Shown: positions 8,497 to 16,372 of the stretch, one piece after another
Layout of the letters: each line of letters opens with the position of its first letter
Numbering within the stretch: position 1 is the stretch's first letter
DNA from: Acinetobacter gandensis
GTDB lineage: Bacteria > Pseudomonadota > Gammaproteobacteria > Pseudomonadales > Moraxellaceae
Length of the DNA: 64,000 bases
Reading direction: 5' to 3'
Assembly (NCBI RefSeq): GCF_001678755.1
Contig: NZ_LZDS01000025.1
Span: 228,851 to 292,850, forward strand
The notes under the pieces: generated by a model
Databases searched by the model: none
Told to the model about the DNA's origin: nothing
What the model saw: the letters and a program-made list of their open reading frames with translations, nothing else
Made by a program: the position numbers and the translations under genes

Positions 8497-8982
8497 TCAT
8501 TCCTTTGCATACTGCACAAAGGTATTTTTAACTCGTACAGACAAAAGTAAATACGGTACCCAAATGACACAACGTAAAGCGCTCTTAGCTAACTCTATGA
8601 TTGTCTCATCATCAAAAGCGGTTTCTTGAGGGACTAGATAATCGGAAACCATGCAGTCAATAAGTAAAATCAATAAATAGCCAATCATTAAGCCAATATA
8701 AAATTTTGGAAAGCGAAAGTGTTTTGAAAAATACAAATAGACGGCATACAAGGAACAAACCAGCAGCACCACATTTACCGCACACTCGGCATAAATGAAA
8801 TATAACAAACTGGGATGATAAATTTCTGACGTTGGATCGCTGAGTAGATCAATACCCCCTTCTTTAAAAAATTCTAGCAAGGCATAGCCATCGACCAATA
8901 ATGTGATGGGTGACAAAATCACACCAATGCCCACCAAAATGAGCCATCCACCCAGACCTGTTAATTCTTCCTGTTTATTCAT
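8497..8982 (-). CDS. DUF2569 membrane protein
   Basis: A 161-residue protein with four predicted membrane helices, of the DUF2569 family: it starts with the family signature GLGGWLILVGIGVI (residues 9-22) after a short polar N-terminus. Helices follow near residues 63-83, 95-111 and 138-150. Length fits the family. Function is unknown; related proteins are inner-membrane. It is separated from neighbours by terminators and forms its own unit. Confidence 0.85.
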   Translation of the reverse strand: MNKQEELTGLGGWLILVGIGVILSPITLLVDGYALLEFFKEGGIDLLSDPTSEIYHPSLLYFIYAECAVNVVLLVCSLYAVYLYFSKHFRFPKFYIGLMIGYLLILLIDCMVSDYLVPQETAFDDETIIELAKSALRCVIWVPYLLLSVRVKNTFVQYAKE

Positions 8983-9061
8983 TTTTATCTACATCGTTTT
9001 AATCTGGCGTGATCTTAGTCAGTGGACAGTTTTAAAGCAATCTTGTATTGATATTAAGCAA

Positions 9062-9100
9062 TAAAAAATCCCATCTTTAACTACGCCGATGGGATATAGG
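9062..9100 (-). terminator. Terminator of the DUF4126 gene
   Basis: On the minus strand, ATCCCATC pairs with GATGGGAT around a 12-base loop and is followed by a run of six T. It lies downstream of the gene ending at 9144. Confidence 0.85.
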
Positions 9101-9143
9101 TATTTTTAATCAAAATGATCATGCTGGCATTAGCGTTACAAAC

Positions 9144-9719
9144 TTAAAGCGGCGTGGCAGGATTTTCATTGCGTTTCATACGAATCCGACGTACTAACCA
9201 AATTACGATACAAACAACTAATACCACGACAAAAAATGGAAGTAAGAAACTCAATACAGATAACACCAATGCCCCAATCCATTCACCTGTTGAAATGACA
9301 GGATTGGCTATACCACCTGTAGTGACTGTGGAAACACCTCGCGCTGCTACGGTGCTCATTTGTACTGCTGTTGCTGTACCGCCACCAACGATAATCGCAG
9401 CTGCCCAACTGGCAAACTGTGACATTTCCCCGCTACTTACAGCCATGGTGGCTAATGTCCCTGCAATCATGGCTGCCGGTGTTGAAACTGTGTCTAAGGC
9501 ATTATCTACCCACGGTATGTAATAAGCAGCAATTTCACAAACGGTCGCAACTGCAAGTCCCATGCATACCGCAGGCATTGCAAGCCATTCAAAACCTTTC
9601 ATCGGTTCGAACCAGCCCATGAGGGATGCAACGCTCATCACTAATAAGGGTACAAATACACGGAAGCCACAGGCTGCACTAAGCCCTACGCCGATACATA
9701 AACCTAAGATTGTTTCCAT
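9144..9719 (-). CDS. DUF4126 membrane protein
   Basis: A 191-residue, Gly/Ala-rich membrane protein matching DUF4126. It has GLSAACGFRVFVPLL near the N-terminus, a loop containing WVDNALDTVSTPAA, a Gly-rich GGGTATAVQ region, and a C-terminal hydrophobic helix followed by a basic tail (RRIRMKR). Function is unknown. The start at 9719 follows GTGAGG by 6 bases; a GTG four codons upstream is the ribosome-binding site itself. Four or more membrane helices are predicted by eye. Confidence 0.85.
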   Translation of the reverse strand: METILGLCIGVGLSAACGFRVFVPLLVMSVASLMGWFEPMKGFEWLAMPAVCMGLAVATVCEIAAYYIPWVDNALDTVSTPAAMIAGTLATMAVSSGEMSQFASWAAAIIVGGGTATAVQMSTVAARGVSTVTTGGIANPVISTGEWIGALVLSVLSFLLPFFVVVLVVCIVIWLVRRIRMKRNENPATPL

Positions 9720-9775
9720 GTGTGACCTCACCGTTGAAATGGTTTTTATATTTTTATGCTTAAAGATAAATTAAC

Positions 9776-9806
9776 AAAAAAGCCCTATCGAGTGATAGGG
9801 CTTTTC
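9776..9806. terminator. Terminator between the zinc-ribbon and DUF4126 genes
   Basis: GCCCTATC / GATAGGGC with a GAGT loop, A-run on the left and T-run on the right, so it works on both strands. It terminates the 9843-9986 gene. Confidence 0.88.
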
Positions 9807-9842
9807 TTTCTTAACAGCGGGTAACTGTTAGTGTTTTGCAGC

Positions 9843-9986
9843 TTAGGCATTCTTATTGTTAAATTGATTGCCTTGGCATTTGGTACACGGTGGTAAACGA
9901 TCAGTACCAATTTCTAAGTAGGTGCGGTGGCCGCATTTGACACAAAAATAGAAGCCTGTTCCGGGTTTTTGACCAGCAGTAACCAT
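9843..9986 (-). CDS. 47-residue zinc-ribbon protein
   Basis: A very small gene read directly from the sequence: 47 codons with two Cys pairs, CVKC (residues 15-18) and CTKC (34-37), forming a rubredoxin-like zinc ribbon. It starts MVTAGQKPGTGFYFC. GGAGAAC precedes the ATG. A strong terminator follows. Similar short zinc-ribbon proteins are common in Acinetobacter, but their role is unknown. Confidence 0.8.
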   Translation of the reverse strand: MVTAGQKPGTGFYFCVKCGHRTYLEIGTDRLPPCTKCQGNQFNNKNA

Positions 9987-10172
9987 TTTTGTTCTCCATG
10001 TGTTTTAGAAATGGTGCAATCAGTATACCCCTATCGTGATGATTGTCTATTGGTCATTTCGACAATTGATAATGGCATTTAGGCAAAGCATAATTTCGTG
10101 TGGAAATTTTCCTGTACCTTGATTTTAGACATTCTAAAAGTTAAATAAATATTATTATTCAATATCTTATTA

Positions 10173-10547
10173 TTATTTATTTACATCTAGCTTCATATCT
10201 TCATCTATTTTGACACATCGCTCCATCAATTTTTTATATGCTGCGTGATGAACGACACCGCGTTTACTGACTTTGGCTTCTAATAATCTAATTAATGTTG
10301 CATCACTGACATTTGGATGATTTACGACTTCTATGCGTACGCCCCAAAATTTGTCGTTTGCAAAGCGCTCAAGGATATCTGCATTGATAGCAGTAGTAAC
10401 ACGAATAGCCTGATTGAGATCTGTTAAAAATGTTCAAGTGGCTGTATTGGAAGCATCGCTTGCCAAAATATAGCGACGTTCTTCTTCGGCTTTTTGTTCG
10501 GGGGATTTTTTGGCATTTTCAGTTTTTTTCAAATAATAATTATTCAT
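10173..10547 (-). pseudogene. LRV/HEAT-like repeat gene broken by an in-frame TGA
   Basis: One continuous frame of 125 codons has a TGA at codon 38 (10434-10436), and coding character continues on both sides in the same frame. The N-terminal part is polar and charged (KKSPEQKAEEERRY). The C-terminal part has repeat-like helices such as RFANDKFWGVRIEVVNHPN and ends KLDVNK. This resembles leucine-rich-repeat-variant or HEAT-type proteins, which is a pattern judgement only. The ATG lies 5 bases after the HNH gene stop with no ribosome-binding site, so the original 5' end may have been lost when the upstream pair arrived. Confidence 0.65.
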
Positions 10548-10552
10548 AAATT

Positions 10553-11437
10553 TTATTCAAAATCGAATACTTCAATATCTCTACAGGTTAATGAACCTCT
10601 CCTAGTCGAGGTTTGTGCTATCAATTTATTCAAAAATTCCTTTGCCTCATTACATGAATTTAAAGATTCATAGAAAGCAGTACACCAATCGAGACCATTT
10701 TCATTAGTAATACTAAGTTTTCCAGAGATAAACACATCTAATGAAAAGCTATTCTTTTTCGCTTTTCTTCTTAACTCCTTAAATTCTCTCATGCAATATT
10801 CATTAATTCTAGATTTGACATGTAGTTCTTTCAAATGGCATCTAATCCTTTCTTTATCTATAGCTGTTAGATTAGATGTATTAAGCTTTACATCTTCAAC
10901 TTGGATAGAATTAATAGATGAATCAAAAGATAAAGTTATCTTATATTTTATTCTAGATAAAATATCACTATAAAATGGATGGACAAAAAGACATCCCTGC
11001 GTGGGTTCAAAATATTTACCACTCTTTATACTTGCACACTTTCTGCACTGAGGAACTAGATTATTTTGAAAAATAGCATAGTGAGAAAAATTTTCTTTGG
11101 GGATAAAGTGATCTAGTGTATTTGGTCTCACCAAATCACCACAATATGGACAAATATTAAGTGTATTATTCCTTCTAGTTTGAAGTTTACTTTTGAGCAT
11201 AACCGGAGGATTATTATAATAGTCTAATAATAATTTTTTGTTATCATCATTTATAAAAATTGGCTTTTTGGGATCATCACGATGAAGTGAAATAACTCTC
11301 TCATAGAGTAGATACTGAGAAAAAATATCGTGTTTTAATGCGATTAATGCTCCCTTATTCTTCTTTTTGGAGTCAGTATGAATTGCACAATCCCACCAGT
11401 CAGTACCATCATCAATAAAACTATTCAAAAAATCCAT
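10553..11437 (-). CDS. HNH endonuclease, Septu PtuB-like partner
   Basis: A 294-residue protein with a zinc-bound HNH nuclease core: CPYC at residues 96-99, the catalytic-type DH at 109-110 followed by IPKENF, an NN pair at 125-126, and CRKC at 131-134. The C-terminal half is helical and unassigned. Its ATG (11437) begins one base after the stop of the ATPase gene, so translation is almost surely coupled. The ATPase + HNH order and sizes match PtuA/PtuB of Septu anti-phage systems, where the HNH protein is the nuclease effector. Composition is clearly more AT-rich than flanking acnD. Function as defence is inference. Confidence 0.82.
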   Translation of the reverse strand: MDFLNSFIDDGTDWWDCAIHTDSKKKNKGALIALKHDIFSQYLLYERVISLHRDDPKKPIFINDDNKKLLLDYYNNPPVMLKSKLQTRRNNTLNICPYCGDLVRPNTLDHFIPKENFSHYAIFQNNLVPQCRKCASIKSGKYFEPTQGCLFVHPFYSDILSRIKYKITLSFDSSINSIQVEDVKLNTSNLTAIDKERIRCHLKELHVKSRINEYCMREFKELRRKAKKNSFSLDVFISGKLSITNENGLDWCTAFYESLNSCNEAKEFLNKLIAQTSTRRGSLTCRDIEVFDFE

Positions 11438-11438
11438 A

Positions 11439-13079
11439 CTAATCTTCAAACTCTATATTTTCATCACTATTTTTGCTTATAAAATAAACTAAACCTGCAT
11501 CACCAAACTCTTGATTTATGATCCCAAGACTTAATCCAGCATCTTCATCTATCAACTCATCAATTACATCTTCATAAATTTTAGTTTCAAGATCATCCTC
11601 AAATACTTCTGCAATAATACTCTCAATATCTGATCCATAAGTTTGAATACTTGGTAAGGTAATAGTTGTGTAATTCCCTTCTCTTTTTAATATATTAACA
11701 GCTTCCCTATCAACTTCACGGGTAATGATGCTTGAATGTGTTGCGATTACAGCAAATGATTTAAAAGCTTTTAATAATTTTTTAAGCATTTTCATCAACC
11801 CAAGTTCAAGCCCTGGATGTAAATACAATTCAGGCTCATCAACTAGTAATAATGTCTCACTTTCTATTTCACTAATTAAGGTTGGGATTAAATAAGAATA
11901 TATTTCCTGACCTGAGCTTAAAGCTACAACATCATTTTTCTTTTTAAAAAAAAGCCCCTTATTTTTATCTAAATGAGTAGAGTCAGAAAAACTTATTTCA
12001 TCTATTGATATGAATTCACCCTTCTTGCTTAAAATAAAAATACCATCAAAATCAATGCTTAAACCCAACGTATCTTCCAGTAATTTCTTTTTATTTATTT
12101 CACCCCACCACAAATTATCTTCATCATATTTAATAATACTTAAAATAGCTTCAACACTTCTTTTTTTCGGATGGTTTTTATCAAACTTATTCTCTTCATT
12201 TCTAAAACCAATATAGTTGTATTTATTTACAGGTATTCTTTTATTTCTATTTACCTTTTTTTGAGTTCCTTCAGTATTTTTTAATTTATAGAAATCACTT
12301 AAATCATTGACTGTTAGAAAATTTTCAAATGGAGAAAAAGCAGAAACTAAAACTTTATTAAAATATGGGTAATCAATTTTTTTCCCCCCCATCCCCAAAA
12401 TAGTTCTAATTAAATTATCAATAATATAGGTTTTCCCCGAACCGTTTCTTCCAATTAATAAATTTATATTTCTCTCACCATATTCTTTTTCAATATTAAA
12501 ATCTAAAACAAGATCATCAAACTTATCCTCATCAAATGCAATATCAACTCTAAATTTCGAGGTATTTAAAGACTTACCTAGTGATATTTGATACCCTTTT
12601 TCAATGATAGCCTCTGAGGTAGAACCCTCTCTCATTAATGTACTAGAATAGCCTCCAAATTTTGAAAATTTCTCTTTCTCATCAATAAAGTAACTAGCAT
12701 CTCTAATAGCATTAAAAAAAATATTAATTCTCTCATCATCACTTTCAAAAAGAACTCTTACTTTTTTATAAAAATTTACTTCCAAAGGTAAACTAATCGT
12801 AGTCTCATCAAGTAAATTACTAACATCAAAATTTTTTTCATCAAGTTGAATACCGAATTTTTTAAAATAATCAAAAGTATTTTTTATGTCTAATTTCAGT
12901 ATTCTAACGAAACCTAAAAGTTGCTCACTATCCTGCTTGCTATTTTTATAATAAATCTTAAATTTAACCTTATAATCAAAATCATCCCAAGGCTCATCAT
13001 GCCCTGTACGATAATTATCTTTTGCTAAAAAGATACCATGATAATTTGTACTAATACTTTCAGTATAAATAACTTGCAT
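11439..13079 (-). CDS. SMC/ABC-type ATPase, Septu PtuA-like
   Basis: A 546-residue ATPase of the AAA_15/AAA_21 (OLD/SMC-like) type. Walker A GRNGSGKT is at residues 210-217, the ABC-like signature LSSGQ at 387-391, Walker B LLLVDEPE at 410-417, and the H-loop ATHSS at 446-450. The N-terminal 200 residues and the 150-residue insert between Walker A and the signature are unassigned; the tail is acidic. There is no TOPRIM domain, which separates it from OLD/Gabija nucleases. It pairs with the HNH gene one base downstream. The start is uncertain: the ATG is only about 14 bases after the acnD terminator's T-run and lacks a ribosome-binding site. The Septu assignment is inference. Confidence 0.82.
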   Translation of the reverse strand: MQVIYTESISTNYHGIFLAKDNYRTGHDEPWDDFDYKVKFKIYYKNSKQDSEQLLGFVRILKLDIKNTFDYFKKFGIQLDEKNFDVSNLLDETTISLPLEVNFYKKVRVLFESDDERINIFFNAIRDASYFIDEKEKFSKFGGYSSTLMREGSTSEAIIEKGYQISLGKSLNTSKFRVDIAFDEDKFDDLVLDFNIEKEYGERNINLLIGRNGSGKTYIIDNLIRTILGMGGKKIDYPYFNKVLVSAFSPFENFLTVNDLSDFYKLKNTEGTQKKVNRNKRIPVNKYNYIGFRNEENKFDKNHPKKRSVEAILSIIKYDEDNLWWGEINKKKLLEDTLGLSIDFDGIFILSKKGEFISIDEISFSDSTHLDKNKGLFFKKKNDVVALSSGQEIYSYLIPTLISEIESETLLLVDEPELYLHPGLELGLMKMLKKLLKAFKSFAVIATHSSIITREVDREAVNILKREGNYTTITLPSIQTYGSDIESIIAEVFEDDLETKIYEDVIDELIDEDAGLSLGIINQEFGDAGLVYFISKNSDENIEFED

Positions 13080-13092
13080 AATTCATATAAAT

Positions 13093-13124
13093 CTAAAAAC
13101 CCCACATAAATGTAGGGTCTTTTT
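13093..13124 (-). terminator. Terminator of acnD, abutting the ATPase gene
   Basis: On the minus strand, ACCCTACAT pairs with ATGTGGGGT (one mismatch, 2-base loop) and is followed by TTTTT. It lies 33 bases past the acnD stop and ends about 14 bases before the ATPase start codon. Confidence 0.75.
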
Positions 13125-13156
13125 ACAACAAAATCAATAACTTTTAGCTTAAAATC

Positions 13157-15775
13157 TTAAGCCACATTCCCTTCCAAAAAGTCCTGTGCAAAGCGTTGCA
13201 ATACACCGCCTGCTTCATATACTGAAACTTCTTCTTCGGTATCTAAACGACACGTTACAGGCACTTTCACAATTTCTTCCTTGCCGTCGTTTGTCGCACG
13301 CTCAATCACCAAAGTTAAAGTCGAACGCGGCGCAATATTACCAATCACGCTATACAACTCTGTACCATCCAGCTTTAAGGTTTTACGGTCTGTCCCTGCT
13401 TTAAACTCTAGCGGTAACACGCCCATACCCACCAAGTTGGTACGGTGAATACGCTCAAAACCTTCTGCAACAATCACCTCAACACCCGCAAGGCGCACAC
13501 CTTTTGCAGCCCAGTCACGGCTTGAACCTTGACCATAGTCTTTACCGGCAATGATGATTAACGGTTGCTTTCGGTTCATGTAGGTTTCAATCGCTTCCCA
13601 CATACGCATCACTTCGCCTTCCGGCTCTACACGCGCTTTTGAACCTTGCTTGATGGTACCGTCAGAACGCACCACCATTTCATTAAACAATTTCGGGTTG
13701 GCAAATGTTGCACGTTGTGCCGTCAAATGGTCACCGCGGTGGGTTGCGTAAGAGTTGAAGTCTTCCTCAGGCACGCCCATTTTGTGCAGATACTCACCCG
13801 CAGCAGAGTCCATCATAATCGCATTCGATGGAGACAAATGGTCGGTGGTGATGTTATCTGGCAAGATTGCAAGTGGACGCATATTGCTTAATGTACGTGG
13901 TGCAGCCAAAGCCCCTTCCCAATACGGTGGGCGACGAATATAAGTACTTTGCGGACGCCAATCATAAAGCGGGCTTTCAGATTTTTCAGCCACACCCAAG
14001 TCAAACATTGGAATGTAGACTTTCTTAAATTGCTCAGGTTTCACAGCAACTTTGACCAGTGCATCAATTTCTTCATCTGACGGCCAAATATCTTTTAAGT
14101 AAATAGGGTTACCGTCTTTGTCATTGCCTAAAGAATCCGTTTCAATATCAAAACGAATCGTACCTGCAATTGCGTACGCCACAACGAGCGGAGGCGAAGC
14201 CAAGAACGCTTGTTTAGCATAAGGATGGATACGACCGTCAAAGTTACGGTTACCCGAAAGCACCGCTGTAGCATATAAGTCACGGTCAATAATTTCTTGC
14301 TGAATTACTGGATCGAGCGCGCCTGACATCCCGTTACAGGTTGTACATGCGTACGCCACGATACCAAAACCTAGTTTCTCAAGGTCACCCAATACGCCTG
14401 CTTCTTCTAGGTACAAAGCCGCTGCTTTAGAACCCGGTGCAAATGATGATTTCACCCAAGGTTTACGCACTAAGCCAAGCTCATTCGCCTTACGAGCAAG
14501 CAAACCTGCCGCAACAGTATTACGTGGGTTTGAGGTGTTGGTACATGAAGTAATGGCTGCAATAATCACCGCGCCATCTGGCATTAAGCCTTCAGCTTCT
14601 TGCGCACGTGCAGCCTCTAAATTGCCTGCAATGCCTTTGGCTTTTAAATCCGCAGTCGATACTCGTGCATGCGGGTTTGATGGCCCTGCAATGTTACGAG
14701 TGACTTGTGATAAATCGAAACGTAGTACACGCGGGTATTCTGCCGCTGTCATATCAGACGCCCAAAGACCAATTTCTTTGGCATAGGTTTCAACCAATTT
14801 CACCTGATCTGCTTCACGGCCTGTTAACGTCAGATAATCAATGGTGTTTTGGTCGATGTAGAACATTGCCGCAGTTGCGCCATATTCAGGGGTCATGTTC
14901 GAAATGGTTGCGCGGTCGCCCACAGACATGCTGTCTGCACCTTCACCGAAGAATTCAAGGTACGCACCGACTACACGCTCTTTACGTAAAAACTCAGTTA
15001 AAGCCAATACGATATCTGTTGCGGTAATACCTGCTTGACGCTGTCCAACCAGTTCTACACCAATAATATCTGGTAGACGCATCCAAGACGCACGACCTAA
15101 CATCACGTTTTCAGCTTCTAAGCCACCCACACCCACAGAAATCACGCCTAAAGCATCGGTATGCGGTGTATGTGAGTCTGTACCGACGCAAGTATCAGGG
15201 AATGCCACGCCTTCACGGTTTTGCACCACTGGAGACATTTTCTCCAAGTTGATTTGGTGCATGATGCCGTTACCCGCAGGAATTACATCGACATTTTCAA
15301 ATGCAGTTTTGGTCCACTCAATAAAGTGGAAACGGTCTTCATTACGACGGTCTTCCACGGCACGGTTTTTCTCGAATGCATCTGGATCAAAACCGCCATA
15401 TTCCACTGCCAATGAGTGGTCAACAATCAGCTGAGTTGGCACAACAGGATTGACTTTTGATGGGTCACCGCCTTGGTCTGCAATCGCATCACGTAGACCA
15501 GCAAGGTCAACTAAAGCCGTTTGACCTAAGATGTCATGGCACACCACACGTGCTGGATACCATGGAAAGTCGTGGTCTTGTTTACGGAAAATGAGCTCTT
15601 TTAAGGATTGCTCAAGAATGGCTGGATCACATTTACGAACCAACTGCTCTGCAAGGACTTTTGAAGTGTATGGTAGTTTTGCATATGCGCCTTGCTCAAT
15701 ATTTTCAACGGCTTCACGCACATCAAAATATTCTAACTGGGTGCCTTGCAGTGGTTTACGGTAGTTGTTGTTCAT
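13157..15775 (-). CDS. acnD: Fe/S-dependent 2-methylisocitrate dehydratase AcnD
   Basis: An 872-residue aconitase-superfamily enzyme that begins with the AcnD-typical MNNNYRKPLQGTQLEYFD and carries the 4Fe-4S ligand motifs SCTNTSNP (near residue 415) and ACTTCNG (near 480), plus the C-terminal swivel domain with GSSRDWAAKG. AcnD works with PrpF in the 2-methylcitrate cycle of propionyl-CoA breakdown, converting 2-methylcitrate towards 2-methylisocitrate. AcnA is the alternative, but the length and N-terminus favour AcnD. Unusually, no prpB, prpC or prpF is adjacent: upstream is a 600-base gap and downstream the ATPase/HNH islet. GGCAGGAA precedes the ATG. Confidence 0.85.
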   Translation of the reverse strand: MNNNYRKPLQGTQLEYFDVREAVENIEQGAYAKLPYTSKVLAEQLVRKCDPAILEQSLKELIFRKQDHDFPWYPARVVCHDILGQTALVDLAGLRDAIADQGGDPSKVNPVVPTQLIVDHSLAVEYGGFDPDAFEKNRAVEDRRNEDRFHFIEWTKTAFENVDVIPAGNGIMHQINLEKMSPVVQNREGVAFPDTCVGTDSHTPHTDALGVISVGVGGLEAENVMLGRASWMRLPDIIGVELVGQRQAGITATDIVLALTEFLRKERVVGAYLEFFGEGADSMSVGDRATISNMTPEYGATAAMFYIDQNTIDYLTLTGREADQVKLVETYAKEIGLWASDMTAAEYPRVLRFDLSQVTRNIAGPSNPHARVSTADLKAKGIAGNLEAARAQEAEGLMPDGAVIIAAITSCTNTSNPRNTVAAGLLARKANELGLVRKPWVKSSFAPGSKAAALYLEEAGVLGDLEKLGFGIVAYACTTCNGMSGALDPVIQQEIIDRDLYATAVLSGNRNFDGRIHPYAKQAFLASPPLVVAYAIAGTIRFDIETDSLGNDKDGNPIYLKDIWPSDEEIDALVKVAVKPEQFKKVYIPMFDLGVAEKSESPLYDWRPQSTYIRRPPYWEGALAAPRTLSNMRPLAILPDNITTDHLSPSNAIMMDSAAGEYLHKMGVPEEDFNSYATHRGDHLTAQRATFANPKLFNEMVVRSDGTIKQGSKARVEPEGEVMRMWEAIETYMNRKQPLIIIAGKDYGQGSSRDWAAKGVRLAGVEVIVAEGFERIHRTNLVGMGVLPLEFKAGTDRKTLKLDGTELYSVIGNIAPRSTLTLVIERATNDGKEEIVKVPVTCRLDTEEEVSVYEAGGVLQRFAQDFLEGNVA

Positions 15776-16372
15776 AGCGTTCCTGCCCTCGGTCTTTCAT
15801 TTTTTACGTTGTCTTTTATTTAAGACAATTCATCTTTGTTCGTAAGGCATACTACACTGTCGAAAGTCCATTTCCCAAATCCTATATATTTCATATGTTT
15901 AAGTATAAAAATAGGTGTTTTTGAAATATATTGTTACATAAGTGATAGAATTAAAGCTCTAAATTGATTTTTTATCGAAAAATCATGGAATTTTCTCATT
16001 ATTCTTTAGTCTAAGCAGAAAAAATCTGGATATTTATTCAACACCTCGAAGCATATCATTCAGTTTTTAAATTGCTTGATGCTGTTTTAAGCTTGTCATC
16101 GACTCTAAAAATAAAGCTGTAAATACACAAAATTTCAGCATTAATTTAAGCGTGACACAAAGCACATTAAATACCTAATCTTCTGATCAAATCGCATATT
16201 AATCCCTATTTGCAGGGATAGATTCAGACTTTACCCCTCCCCGATAATATGAAGCGTACTCCTGACAGGAGTTGGTTTTATGACGCCAATCATCGTGACA
16301 CACAACAAATAATTTGAACGCGCCATCATTCAAACTCACTGTTGATTCGTCATTATGCTTTGGGGAAAGTTC
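15776..16372. other. Divergent intergenic region with two palindromes
   Basis: About 600 bases between acnD (minus) and the multicopper oxidase gene (plus), holding both promoters. No gene is seen. Two compact inverted repeats lie on the oxidase side: ATCCCT-6-AGGGAT at 16202-16219 and ACTCCTG-A-CAGGAGT at 16258-16272, the latter about 100 bases before the start codon and suited to a dimeric regulator. They do not match the CueR box I know. Confidence 0.5.

Noticed and set aside
10434..10436. In-frame TGA as a selenocysteine codon
   Set aside because: The surrounding residues show no redox motif, the protein type is a helical repeat protein and no SECIS-like hairpin was seen after the TGA. 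A nonsense mutation is simpler.
11439..13079. OLD-family nuclease or Gabija GajA
   Set aside because: After the ATPase core there is only an acidic tail, no TOPRIM domain, and the partner is an HNH protein, not a helicase.
13157..15775. Housekeeping aconitase AcnA
   Set aside because: Length and the N-terminal RKPLQGTQLEYFD block fit AcnD better, though without a search AcnA is not fully excluded.
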